Part shown: positions 41,803 through 49,805 of the stretch, one piece after another
Numbering within the stretch: position 1 is the stretch's first letter
Layout: the number at the start of each line of letters is the position of its first letter
Assembly (NCBI GenBank): GCA_020634885.1
Contig: JACKAW010000001.1
Span: 372,001 to 436,000, forward strand
DNA from: Anaerolineales bacterium
Lineage (GTDB): Bacteria; Chloroflexota; Anaerolineae; Anaerolineales; Villigracilaceae
Direction: 5' to 3'
DNA length: 64,000 nt
Translations under genes and position numbers: made by a program
Notes under the pieces: generated by a model
Databases searched by the model: none
What the model saw: only the letters and a program-made list of their open reading frames with translations
What the model was told of the DNA's origin: nothing

Positions 41803-43013
41803 ATTTTTTCATACGCACTTGATTCGTTTGTAAACTGATGGTCTTCAGTGGTGGTAATAAATTCACTCAAATTCGAGTCAAGAATTCGCTTCAATTCAAC
41901 AAAATTATCTGCGCTGGTTTCGGTGAACAAAAAGCCGAAGACCGAATGCTCTCTGAAATTGATCTTCCGCAGCTCCAAGGGCTTTTCGAAATTGCCAAGC
42001 AACTTCTCAAAATCGAAGCTGCTAATATCGTTCACATGAACACCGGTTGAATTATCCAATACCACAAGGCTGTAGAGCTTGCCTTCTTTTCCTTTTAACG
42101 CTTCATCCCAGTTTGGCTTTTCCTGTAAAAAATAACACAGGTATGGATTGAAACCATATGCCAGATACGAAATATCCGCAGTCGTACACCAGCCGCCAAA
42201 ACGCATGGGGTTGACTTCGATGGGCAGTAAAACGCCGTTCTCTCGCCTGACTTCGATGTGAACTGGGAAATTTTTCAGTTGAGCCAGTTTGCCGATCTTC
42301 CCTGCAAAATCGGTAAAGTCTGCCAGGTTTTCTTCGATGATCTCCTTCGACGTGGTATACACCCTGTCGCTGACATCGGTCTCGGATGCGAATATGTGCT
42401 TGAGGATGCTCAATACAACCGGCTCACCGCTTGCATTGAAATAGGCATCAAAGGCGTATTCGTCACCATTGATACATTGTTCGATGATGAAGGAACTGGC
42501 ATTCAATACCACTTCGGGATATGCGCTCTTATTTTTATCCATTTCAACCAGAATCGATTCGACGACGCTGTGCCAGTCTGCATGGCTGGTGACTTTGCGA
42601 ACGCCCATGCTGAAAAATCCCACCGCAGGTTTGATGATAAATGGCAGGGGAATATCGTTGATTTTCACCTGGTTCAATTCCTCCACACGGACCTCTTTGA
42701 AATAAAAATCCGGGAACATGGATCGGGTCAATTCCCTGAACTTCACTTTATCCTTGAACAAGGCGATTTTTTCAGGCAGGTCACTGAATGCCAAGTATTT
42801 TGAAATCCAGCCGATAGCGTTTTCTGAGGTGGTGTAAATTCGTAGATCATCAGAGGCGCGCGCCAGTTCAATCGCTGCTTGCTCGCTGATGATATTCGTG
42901 CCGCTGTACAATCCCAGCGTTTCTGCGATTTCAGTACCTACTACTGGAATATGGTTATCCCTGACTGTCTGTTTGAAAAAATCTGATATGTAAGGTTTAT
43001 CTGCAAAGAACAT
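41799..43013 (-). CDS. ATP-grasp domain ligase
   Basis: A 404-residue ATP-grasp enzyme that joins a carboxylate to an amine or thiol through acyl phosphate. Visible parts are the lid/lysine strand LPFIIKPAVGFFSMGV (about 124-139), EQCINGDEYAFDAYFN and the metal-binding strand LLPIEVNPMRFGGWCT. No second catalytic domain. CAAGGAGT lies before the ATG. It lies in a stretch with several broken genes and no biosynthetic partner, so the substrates cannot be guessed. It itself appears intact. Confidence 0.85.
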   Translation of the reverse strand: MFFADKPYISDFFKQTVRDNHIPVVGTEIAETLGLYSGTNIISEQAAIELARASDDLRIYTTSENAIGWISKYLAFSDLPEKIALFKDKVKFRELTRSMFPDFYFKEVRVEELNQVKINDIPLPFIIKPAVGFFSMGVRKVTSHADWHSVVESILVEMDKNKSAYPEVVLNASSFIIEQCINGDEYAFDAYFNASGEPVVLSILKHIFASETDVSDRVYTTSKEIIEENLADFTDFAGKIGKLAQLKNFPVHIEVRRENGVLLPIEVNPMRFGGWCTTADISYLAYGFNPYLCYFLQEKPNWDEALKGKEGKLYSLVVLDNSTGVHVNDISSFDFEKLLGNFEKPLELRKINFREHSVFGFLFTETSADNFVELKRILDSNLSEFITTTEDHQFTNESSAYEKI

Positions 43014-43319
43014 GAATTACTCCTTGGGTGATGTTGAACTGCAATTCGCCAAACTCAAAGGAAGAAGGCTTTTTGCGGTTGCCCGATGCGCCGCCCGAGA
43101 GGTTGGTATGCACGTCGGTTACAGCGAAGTCGCAGATCACGCGCAGGGTGGCGGCAAAGGAATTATCGCGCCCAGCGACCAGGCTCGGGAGGGGCGGCAA
43201 CAGGCTTGAGGTCCGGGAAGAAGCGGATTGATTACTGATGGTCACATGCTTGTCGCGTCCGACAAATCCCCACTGATGTTGAAGTCGCCTTCAATGTTGA
43301 TAGTGTTGTCTTCTGTCAT
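42997..43319 (-). pseudogene. Broken fragment with a TIR/effector-associated-type beta repeat
   Basis: From the ATG at 43319 (GGAGG upstream) the frame reads TEDNTINIEGDFNISGD and then stops. Shifted one base near 43260 it continues VGRDKHVTISNQ and stays open to 42997. The G-D-x-V-G-R-D pattern is typical of short beta repeats attached to TIR, caspase or NACHT proteins of bacterial defence systems, and resembles the tail of the TIR protein at 49018. The rest is unrecognised. It overlaps the ATP-grasp start by 17 bp. Confidence 0.4.
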
Positions 43320-43393
43320 GTCCATCCTCCACTTTGGTAAAGTAGATACTTGGGCTGATTATACAAAATATTGTCGCAGAATCTCGGGGTAAA

Positions 43394-43672
43394 ATGAAAA
43401 TATGTTGGGATGTGCAGCGCCTGATCGAGAAAGTGGTGGAGACGATGGGCGCGAGTAGAGTCTTTTTGCCGGATCAACGCCAGCCAGATGTTCTGCAGAT
43501 CGAACACAACGGCGAGACCTTGCGCTTTCGCCCAGGCGCGGTACGGCAGCTTGCCAATCAGGATGAAGAAAGTTCCTACATACTCTCCCTGACCGTGGAT
43601 CAGGAATATCAGCGCTGGGCGACGCGCTTTGTGCCACTGGCAGGGAAGATGGAGGTACGCCAGGTCATTTAA
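43394..43672 (+). CDS. Small hypothetical protein
   Basis: Not recognised. It has 92 residues with a codon pattern like the surrounding genes. The N-terminus WDVQRLIEKVVETMGASRVF is helical and the C-terminus VDQEYQRWATRFVPLAG is mixed. It diverges from the broken fragment at 43319 with 74 bp between them, which include an AT-rich GATTATAC stretch on the plus strand. There is no clear ribosome-binding site. It may be another remnant of an accessory module. Confidence 0.5.
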   Translation: MKICWDVQRLIEKVVETMGASRVFLPDQRQPDVLQIEHNGETLRFRPGAVRQLANQDEESSYILSLTVDQEYQRWATRFVPLAGKMEVRQVI

Positions 43673-43721
43673 GGCTTACCGATCTCATTTACTGAATCCA
43701 TACAATGGGCGAGAGTAAATT

Positions 43722-44156
43722 ATGAAACAGTCAATCGTACATATCGCATTAGTAGTAAAAGATTATGATGAAGCCATTGCTTTTTATACCGAGAAGCTTC
43801 ATTTTACGCTTGTCGAAGATGTATACCAGCCAGAACAAGATAAACGCTGGGTTGTAGTTTCTCCCCCTGGCTCAAATGGGACTACTCTGCTTCTTGCTAA
43901 GGCTTCAAAACCAGAACAGGAATCTTTTATAGGTAATCAAACGGGCGGGAGGGTGTTTTTATTTCTTAACACAGATGATTTTTGGAGAGATTACAACGAG
44001 ATGGTTTCTATAGGCATAAAGTTTATTAGAGAGCCAAAAGAAGAATCTTATGGATTAGTTGCTGTGTTTGAAGATTTATACGGAAACCTTTGGGATTTGC
44101 TACAACTTATTACTAATCATCCACTACTCCAACTGAAAGACAAGTCAGATTCCTAA
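43722..44156 (+). CDS. VOC-family (glyoxalase/bleomycin-resistance) protein
   Basis: A 144-residue vicinal-oxygen-chelate fold protein. The pattern VHIALVVKDYDEAIAFYTEK opens the first module and VFEDLYGNLWDLLQ closes the second. His7 and Glu residues match metal-ligand positions. Typical members modify or bind small toxic molecules. The AT content is higher than in neighbouring genes. The substrate is unknown. Confidence 0.88.
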   Translation: MKQSIVHIALVVKDYDEAIAFYTEKLHFTLVEDVYQPEQDKRWVVVSPPGSNGTTLLLAKASKPEQESFIGNQTGGRVFLFLNTDDFWRDYNEMVSIGIKFIREPKEESYGLVAVFEDLYGNLWDLLQLITNHPLLQLKDKSDS

Positions 44157-44278
44157 AAAAAGTCAGGTATAAAATTTAGTCAAATTGGCGCCCTCGAATT
44201 GTATTCCGTATAGAATCCCAGGGAAAGCCGGGCTTTCCAACAGTCTCATTAGACGGTAAGACATAAGGAGATCTAGAT

Positions 44279-45085
44279 ATAGAAACTTACGATGACGAAC
44301 TCATAAACTTTGAAGCCAACGGCGCCCCACCTTTGCCAGCGACAAATGACGAGAATTACATTGAAAATGATGGTGCTCGCATCTGGTACTCATCCTATGG
44401 GTCTGGCTCACCCGTAATTCTGTTGCATGGCGGACTTGGGCATAGCGGCAATTGGGGCTATCAAATTCCAGCGCTGATTAGCAATGGGTATCACGCCATT
44501 TTAATAGATAGTCGTGGGCATGGGCGAAGTACGCGCGATGCACGACCATATACTTATGAGTTAATGGCATCAGATGTATTAGCAGTGATGGATGCTTTAA
44601 ATCTTGAAAAAGCGGCTTTTATTGGCTAGAGCGATGGTGCATGCATAGCCTTAATCCTTGCGGCACAAGCCTCAACACGTGTCGCGGGTGTTTTCTTCTT
44701 TGGATGCAACATGGATCCAAGCGGGGCAAAAGAATTTAAATTCACACCCATCATTGGACGTTGCATCGCTCGGCACACGAAAGACTACGCAGAACTATCA
44801 TCCACACCAGGTAATTTCGAAGATTTTTCTAATGCTGTTGGTCTCATGCAAAGCGCACAACCTGATTTTTCTACAAATGATCTTGCTCAAATCAACGTGC
44901 CAGTTAGGATTGTACAAAGCGAACATGATGAATTTATCAAACAAGAACACGCCGAATATCTCGCTCTCAACATTCCAAATGCGCAGTTATTTAACTTACA
45001 AGGCGTGAGTCATTTCGCGCCATTACAAAGACCTGAAAAATTTAATAGCCTAATATTTGAATTTCTCCGTGAAGTTTCGTCTTGA
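44279..45085 (+). pseudogene. Alpha/beta hydrolase with start-codon and amber lesions
   Basis: A continuous alpha/beta hydrolase reading frame of 268 codons. It would begin ETYDDELINFEANGAPPLP, but the expected ATG at 44279 reads ATA, 9 bp after an AGGAG site. Codon 117, expected to be Trp in the nucleophile elbow GWSDG, is TAG (44627-44629), directly before the catalytic Ser. Both changes are G-to-A. The remainder (VILLHGGLGHSGNWG, SEHDEF, GVSHFAPLQRP) is intact. It is probably a recent pseudogene. A downstream restart could make only a fragment. Confidence 0.82.
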
Positions 45086-45516
45086 AATAATACGTCACTT
45101 TCCACTGAATTAATGACAAGCTCGAGGGATAAGCGATTTCGCCCATCTGCCAAACCCAAGTCTGATATTTGTAAGCAATCCGTTCCTGCAACCTCAAGAC
45201 AGGAAACACTGACAGTGGCTGTATAAACAAGGCTGTATGTTCTCGTACTCAAATGGACGAAAAATCAAGGTGGAGTGCAGAACAATCATCATAGGTGATT
45301 TCGTTGAGTGCGAGGTTGACAACGGAGGAGGCGACAGACAGTAGTATTCCGCCCGTAATAAGTCGCCAAGTGATCTTATTATGATTAATACTCACTCGCA
45401 AATTCTACAACGAAGAGCCTTTAATGAATTTCCGGCGAGCAGGCTTTATTGAAGCATTCACGATCCAGTCCAAGTTTATTTTGCGTTATACTGACAATAT
45501 AAAAATTGGCTGAAAT
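45086..45516. other. Gap with no recognised gene
   Basis: A 431-bp region after the hydrolase pseudogene. Only short frames interrupted by stops are visible, and no strong hairpin. The PadR promoter lies at its right end (TATAAA at 45498-45503, weak -35). It is probably decayed sequence. Confidence 0.4.
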
Positions 45517-46065
45517 ATGACAGGCAAAAAACCCCATCACATTGGAACGCTCTCTCCCGAAATGGCATTGCTCGGTTTGCTCTACAAAGAAGCGGGGCAC
45601 GGCTACGATCTGCACCGCACCGTCAATACAGACTTGGGTCATGTCTGGCACTTGAGTCAGAGTCAGGCGTATGCCATTTTGAAACGGCTTGAAGCACAGG
45701 GCGATGTTTCAGTGGAGAAAATCCCACAGGAAAAACTTCCCAGCCGTCAGTTATTGCAAATGACCGAGCAGGGTCGCGAAAATTTTCTAAACTGGCTGAA
45801 CGCTCCCAGCGGTGGCAGCACCCGCGCCATCCGCATGGAATTCATCACGCGTTTGTATTTTCTCAAAATGTACTTTCCAAAAAAAATTACGAAGGCGTTC
45901 GAACAGCAGCGCGCCGAAGCAAACGCGCACATTCAACGTCTGGAAGACACACTTACAGAATTACCCATCGACCAGATATACAACCGCATGAGCTTGGAGA
46001 TGCGCCTGAAGCAACTAAGGTTTGTTCTTGAGTGGCTCGATGAAAGCCAGAAATATTTCAAGTGA
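45517..46065 (+). CDS. PadR-family transcriptional regulator
   Basis: A 182-residue winged-helix regulator. The N-terminal PadR domain has LSPEMALLGLLYKEAGHGYDLHR (helices 1-2) and LSQSQAYAILKRLEAQGDV (recognition helix and wing, about 48-66). The C-terminal helical dimerisation domain is of the Vir_act_alpha_C type. There is a very short leader after TATAAA and no clear ribosome-binding site. The next gene is TrmO, 12 bp downstream. Target genes are unknown; the palindrome before modA is one candidate operator. Confidence 0.92.
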   Translation: MTGKKPHHIGTLSPEMALLGLLYKEAGHGYDLHRTVNTDLGHVWHLSQSQAYAILKRLEAQGDVSVEKIPQEKLPSRQLLQMTEQGRENFLNWLNAPSGGSTRAIRMEFITRLYFLKMYFPKKITKAFEQQRAEANAHIQRLEDTLTELPIDQIYNRMSLEMRLKQLRFVLEWLDESQKYFK

Positions 46066-46077
46066 GCTTAAAAAATT

Positions 46078-46533
46078 ATGACCTCTGTTGAATTTCGCAT
46101 GAAGTCAATTGGTGTAATCCACACGCCGTTCAAGGAAAAATCAGAAACGCCCATCCAGTTCTCGCGCTCCACCGCGTTTGGGGAAATCGAAATCCATTCT
46201 GAATTCGAAGAAGGGCTCACAAGTATCGAAGGATTTTCGCACCTCATTTTGATTTATGCTTTTCATGAAGCGCTGGAAAACGATTCCTTGTTAGTCAAAC
46301 CGTTTCTGGATGAAAATATGCACGGCATTTTCGCAACCCGCTACTACACCCGCCCGAACCCCATCGGCTTTTCGGTTGTGCGGCTTGTCGAGCGAATTGG
46401 TCGGCGTTTAAAAATACAATGGGTGGACATGCTGGATGGAACCCCGCTGTTAGACATCAAACCTTATGTGCCCGAGTTCGATGTTCACAAAGTGGATAAG
46501 TTAGGGTGGTACGAAACAAGGTCACATCAATAG
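46078..46533 (+). CDS. trmO: TrmO/TsaA-family tRNA methyltransferase
   Basis: A 151-residue single-domain UPF0066 protein. The beta-barrel fold segments are KSIGVIHTPF, EGFSHLILIYAFHE and FATRYYTRPNPIGFSVVRL, the last being the family signature. Characterised TrmO N6-methylates t6A37 of tRNAThr using SAM. It is shorter than Escherichia coli TrmO, lacking the C-terminal domain, as in many bacteria and archaea. It follows PadR by 12 bp. An alternative role beside molybdate uptake genes cannot be excluded. Confidence 0.88.
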   Translation: MTSVEFRMKSIGVIHTPFKEKSETPIQFSRSTAFGEIEIHSEFEEGLTSIEGFSHLILIYAFHEALENDSLLVKPFLDENMHGIFATRYYTRPNPIGFSVVRLVERIGRRLKIQWVDMLDGTPLLDIKPYVPEFDVHKVDKLGWYETRSHQ

Positions 46534-46566
46534 CAAAATCATTGGAAAAACTCTCCTGAAAATCAC

Positions 46567-46596
46567 TTGTCGTTACAAAGCGCTTTGCGATATACT
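46567..46596 (+). promoter_or_regulatory. modA promoter
   Basis: TTGTCG (46567-46572), 18 bp, TATACT (46591-46596). The spacer contains a perfect 12-bp palindrome CAAAGCGCTTTG (46576-46587). Confidence 0.65.
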
Positions 46597-46598
46597 CA

Positions 46599-46618
46599 CT
46601 TAGTGAGTACTCACTAAG
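46599..46618. promoter_or_regulatory. Perfect 20-bp operator-like palindrome at modA start site
   Basis: CTTAGTGAG-TA-CTCACTAAG, a perfect 20-bp palindrome, begins 3 bp after the -10 and covers the expected start of transcription. It looks like a repressor operator (TetR/PadR-size) and unlike the ModE consensus. Confidence 0.7.
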
Positions 46619-46640
46619 AAAATTCCACTGCGGAGAATCC

Positions 46641-47495
46641 ATGAAACGTTTATTATCTCTAACTCTTTTGCTTTCCATCTTTTTGACAGCCTGCGGCGCC
46701 TCAGCCGCACCGACGCCTGTTCCTGTCACCGAAGCGCCAACCCTTGCGCCGACAGAAGTTCCGCCAACAGCCACGTCCAAGCCTGAATCGCAAACACTAC
46801 TTGTTTTCGCCGCAGCCTCCCTCACCGATGCTTTCACCGAAATCGGCGCCGCCTTTGACGCCGCCAACCCTGGCGTTACCACCACTTTCAACTTTGCCGG
46901 CTCCCAAGCCCTGCGGACTCAAATCGAAGAAGGCGCTCCCGCAGATGTATTCGCCTCCGCCAATAAAACACAGATGGATGCAGTTATTGCCGCCAGTCTG
47001 ATCACAGAAGAAACACAAAAAAATTTTCTCACAAACAAATTGGTTGTCATCCTGCCAGCCAATAACCCAGCCGCCCTGGAAAAACTCGAAGACCTTGCCA
47101 AACCAGGAATAAAGTTAGTGCTGGCTGCGAAGGAAGTTCCAGTTGGAAAATATTCACTCGAAGCTTTTAATCTAATGAACGGTTCATTTGGGATCGATTT
47201 CAAAGACAAGGTTTTGGCAAACGTCGTTTCTAATGAAGATAATGTCAAGCAGGTGGTGGCCAAGGTTCAACTTGGTGAAGCAGATGCGGGCATTGTTTAC
47301 ACATCCGATGCAATCGCCGCGCCTGATTTGAAGACACTCGAAATCCCAGCCGATGTGAACGTCATCGCAAAATACCCCATCGCACCACTCTCCAACGCCA
47401 AAAATGCCGAGCTTGCTGCGGAGTTCATTGAATATGTTCTCTCTGCTGAGGGGCAGGCAATATTAGCTAAATGGGGATTTATTCCTGTAAAATAA
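46641..47495 (+). CDS. modA: Molybdate ABC transporter substrate-binding lipoprotein
   Basis: A 284-residue extracytoplasmic binding protein. The lipobox FLTAC has Cys18, followed by a Pro/Thr linker. The ModA core begins LLVFAAASLTDAFTEIG and has FNFAGSQALRTQIEEGAPADVFAS, VPVGKYSLEA and GEADAGIVYTSDA. These contain the Ser/Ser/Val/Tyr positions that bind the oxyanion. Tungstate may also be a ligand. GCGGAGAA precedes the ATG. It is separated from modB by 56 bp containing a strong terminator. Confidence 0.95.
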   Translation: MKRLLSLTLLLSIFLTACGASAAPTPVPVTEAPTLAPTEVPPTATSKPESQTLLVFAAASLTDAFTEIGAAFDAANPGVTTTFNFAGSQALRTQIEEGAPADVFASANKTQMDAVIAASLITEETQKNFLTNKLVVILPANNPAALEKLEDLAKPGIKLVLAAKEVPVGKYSLEAFNLMNGSFGIDFKDKVLANVVSNEDNVKQVVAKVQLGEADAGIVYTSDAIAAPDLKTLEIPADVNVIAKYPIAPLSNAKNAELAAEFIEYVLSAEGQAILAKWGFIPVK

Positions 47496-47504
47496 TTCTT
47501 AGTA

Positions 47505-47544
47505 AAATAAAAGCTGCGGGCCATTAATCCCGCAGCTTTTATTT
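47505..47544. terminator. Terminator between modA and modB
   Basis: A 16-bp perfect stem (47505-47520 with 47529-47544), loop CCATTAAT, T-rich right arm. It lies 10 bp after the modA stop and 7 bp before the modB ATG. Confidence 0.8.
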
Positions 47545-47551
47545 ACGTGAT

Positions 47552-48367
47552 ATGACAAGACGCCAAAGCACTTCCCGTCGCATTTTTAGCGGAGGAATTT
47601 CCAAATGGATTTTCATCCTCCCCAGTTTAATACTGCTTGCCTTCTTTGCCCTGCCGTTATTCGCCTTGGTATATCGCTCTATCGAACCTGACTTTTTTGC
47701 GAATACACTTTCAAGGCAGGCGTTTCAGGCGCTTAAGTTAAGCCTGGGCACAAGTTCCCTGTCTACAATGATCACCGTTCTATTGGGAACCCCACTGGCA
47801 TACTTGCTTGCCCGTTGGAAATTCAAGTTCAAATCCTGGCTGGAGTTAGTTATAGACCTGCCCATTGTCCTTCCCCCATCTGTGGCAGGGCTTGCGCTTT
47901 TAATCGCCTTCGGGCGCAGGGGAATTTTTGGCGCGTACTTAAGCGAAATTGGCATCAGCATTCCATTCACAACAACAGCCGTCATCATGGCTCAATTATT
48001 TGTCGCTGCCCCTTTGTTCATTCGCTCCGCACGAATCGGTTTCGCGCACGTGGATAAGCAGCTTGAAGAATCTGCTTACGTGGAAGGCGCAAACCAATGG
48101 CAGGTATTTTACGAGATCATGCTTCCCATTTCAGCCCGCGCTCTGGCAAGCGGAACCATCCTTACATGGACACGCGCCCTCGGCGAATTTGGCGCCACAA
48201 TATTATTTGCAGGTAATTTGGAGGGCGTCACCCAAACCATGCCGATTGCCATCTACATCGGGTTTGAACGTGATCTCGGTGTAGCAATGGCACTATCGGT
48301 TGTATTGATCCTGGTTTCAGTGGTTTTATTGATACTCACAAAAAAAATTGACAACGAGGAAGAATAA
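47552..48367 (+). CDS. modB: Molybdate ABC transporter permease
   Basis: A 271-residue inner-membrane permease with about five to six membrane segments. The EAA coupling loop is EESAYVEGANQWQVFYEIMLP (about 170-190, 21 residues, listed here by its ends EESAY and EIMLP), and RALGEFGAT is the ModB hallmark. There is no ribosome-binding site before the ATG and a terminator is immediately upstream, so expression may depend on readthrough. The ATPase gene modC is not next to it, which is unusual. Confidence 0.92.
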   Translation: MTRRQSTSRRIFSGGISKWIFILPSLILLAFFALPLFALVYRSIEPDFFANTLSRQAFQALKLSLGTSSLSTMITVLLGTPLAYLLARWKFKFKSWLELVIDLPIVLPPSVAGLALLIAFGRRGIFGAYLSEIGISIPFTTTAVIMAQLFVAAPLFIRSARIGFAHVDKQLEESAYVEGANQWQVFYEIMLPISARALASGTILTWTRALGEFGATILFAGNLEGVTQTMPIAIYIGFERDLGVAMALSVVLILVSVVLLILTKKIDNEEE

Positions 48368-48442
48368 ACTTCTTGCAAAAGACCATTTTTACCCTGCCCA
48401 AGGCGCTGAAATTTCGGCGGGAATACCTACACAAGAAGTCTA
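48367..48442. repeat. MITE-like dispersed repeat, copy B
   Basis: Begins AACTTCTTGCAAAAG at the modB stop and ends CAAGAAGTCTA, giving terminal inverted repeats of about 8-9 bp. Its left 35 bp match the element at 21512-21620 (CTTCTTGCAAAAG ... ATTTTTACC ... CAAGGCG). It is non-coding. Confidence 0.5.
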
Positions 48443-48478
48443 AAAAAGAAGCCGCGCTTGAAGCGCGGCTTCTTTTTT
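48443..48478. terminator. Bidirectional terminator
   Basis: Near-perfect stem AAAAAAGAAGCCGCGCTT with its inverse, between convergent modB and the CBS gene, with A-rich and T-rich ends. Confidence 0.88.
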
Positions 48479-48482
48479 TACT

Positions 48483-48920
48483 TTACCTGCCCCCGCCTGT
48501 AATGTAATGCTCCAATTGAGAGATCATAAATTTCTGAACATCTACAACTTCTTTAAGAACATCCCGAACAGAGATCAAACCAAGCAGTTCTTTGTCGTCA
48601 TAGACTGGTAAATGACGGATATTCTTGTCGATCATCAACGCCATACACTCTTCAAGTTGCTGCCCTGCCTCAACATATATCACTTTACTGGTCATAATCT
48701 CATGTACTTTTGTAGCCTTCACTGATCTCCCCTCAAGATCCACTTTACGTACGCAATCACGCTCCGAAATAATACCTTCCACCTTGCCCCCACGGACCAC
48801 CATCAATGCGCCAGCATTATTCTTTGCCATCACAGTCAGAGCCTCAAAAACAGTGGCATCTGGCGCAATGGAGAATATTTCACTACCTTTTTTGTGGATC
48901 ATATCGCGTACGGTGGACAT
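48483..48920 (-). CDS. Two-CBS-domain protein
   Basis: A 145-residue protein made of one Bateman pair. CBS1 runs about 7-60 (IFSIAPDATVFEALTVMAKN, GALMVV, GIISERDCVRK) and CBS2 about 70-125 (MTSKVIYVEAGQQLEECMALM, HLPVYDD, GLISVRDVLKEVV). CBS pairs bind adenine nucleotides and act as energy sensors. No catalytic domain is attached and the partner is unknown. It is a single gene in convergent orientation to modB. Confidence 0.93.
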   Translation of the reverse strand: MSTVRDMIHKKGSEIFSIAPDATVFEALTVMAKNNAGALMVVRGGKVEGIISERDCVRKVDLEGRSVKATKVHEIMTSKVIYVEAGQQLEECMALMIDKNIRHLPVYDDKELLGLISVRDVLKEVVDVQKFMISQLEHYITGGGR

Positions 48921-49017
48921 TGATTCATCTCCTAAAGCGGTATTTGAATTTCACACAGTATAGACAAGAATTGACGGAATGACAAGTACATCCTTCAAAA
49001 ATCCCGCCTTAGGTATT

Positions 49018-49629
49018 TCACTCACCGTTCTTTGAAGAGATCTCCGCCTGATTACCATCACCAAGAATCAGATTGGAATCCGTTACATTCCCATGAATAT
49101 GAATCTCGACGTTTGTATCGTTTTTCTTCTTGGCGGTCTGGCTGCGAGGTGCAGGCTTCTTCTTAGTTTCAAAGGGAAATGCCCCTGTCACATTTGGAGA
49201 AATAGCATCAACTTTCTGCGCGCGGGCAGAGAGGCTTTTTCCCAACATACGCATTCCATTTTCTGAAAACAGATCAACAACCTGATATTCCCTTAAATTG
49301 AATGGAAGATCGCATTCCTCGAACCGGCATGGGATAAGAAAAACCTCACCGGGCGGCATCTCCAGCGCTCGATCGAGAGCGAGGCGCATCTCCTTTTGAA
49401 CATAACCCTCCTTGCTTATAGAGTTCTTTGAAAGGCAGATAAGCACAATATCGGTACTATCCAACGCATGAGAGATCGCCATTTTCCATTCTTGTCCGGG
49501 AAGAAGGTCTTCTGTATCTATCCAGGGCGCCACACCCAGCCCTAAAAGATCACCATGCAGACGTTGCGCCTGTTCACGATCAGGAGATGCGTAACTGATA
49601 AATACCTTAAGTGGATGTTTTTTTGCCAT
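49018..49629 (-). CDS. TIR-domain protein with C-terminal beta repeat
   Basis: A 203-residue protein. The TIR domain spans about 6-140: KVFISYASPDREQAQRL, IDTEDLLPGQEW (BB-loop region), DIVLICLSKNSISKEGYVQKE with Glu80 at the NADase catalytic position, and FLIPCRFEECDLP. A Lys/Pro linker leads to EIHIHGNVTDSNLILGDGNQ, a G-N/G-D-G-N beta motif seen on bacterial defence and signalling proteins. No ThsA-, Sir2- or nuclease-like partner is adjacent. It may be an NAD-cleaving or adaptor protein. Confidence 0.87.
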   Translation of the reverse strand: MAKKHPLKVFISYASPDREQAQRLHGDLLGLGVAPWIDTEDLLPGQEWKMAISHALDSTDIVLICLSKNSISKEGYVQKEMRLALDRALEMPPGEVFLIPCRFEECDLPFNLREYQVVDLFSENGMRMLGKSLSARAQKVDAISPNVTGAFPFETKKKPAPRSQTAKKKNDTNVEIHIHGNVTDSNLILGDGNQAEISSKNGE

Positions 49630-49648
49630 ATCGCAATTATACCCAGCG

Positions 49649-49698
49649 CGGTCACAAATTACGTTTTTTTAGAAGAGGGGAAACGTAATTTGTGACCG
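49649..49698. repeat. Perfect 18-bp inverted repeat in divergent promoter region
   Basis: Arms 49649-49666 and 49681-49698, 14-nt loop, between the TIR gene (-) and the histidine kinase (+). Each arm contains TCACAAATTACGT. It could be an operator or a cruciform; a terminator role has no gene to serve. Confidence 0.7.
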
Positions 49699-49805
49699 TG
49701 GGCATTATATAAGCAAAAGAAAGCCAAATTGGCATGTACGGCAAAAAAATACGCTTACAGAAATCTTACAAGCCATCTGAACGCTGGTGATAAAATAATC
49801 AAACC

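Noticed and set aside
41860..42050. Short plus-strand frames opposite the ATP-grasp gene
   Set aside because: Antisense to an intact gene, with no family resemblance.
44627..44629. In-frame TAG in a window rich in MttB homologues, as a possible pyrrolysine codon
   Set aside because: The TAG is in an alpha/beta hydrolase at a position where the family has Trp, and the start codon of the same gene is also damaged. The four MttB genes have no in-frame TAG and no pyl genes are visible.
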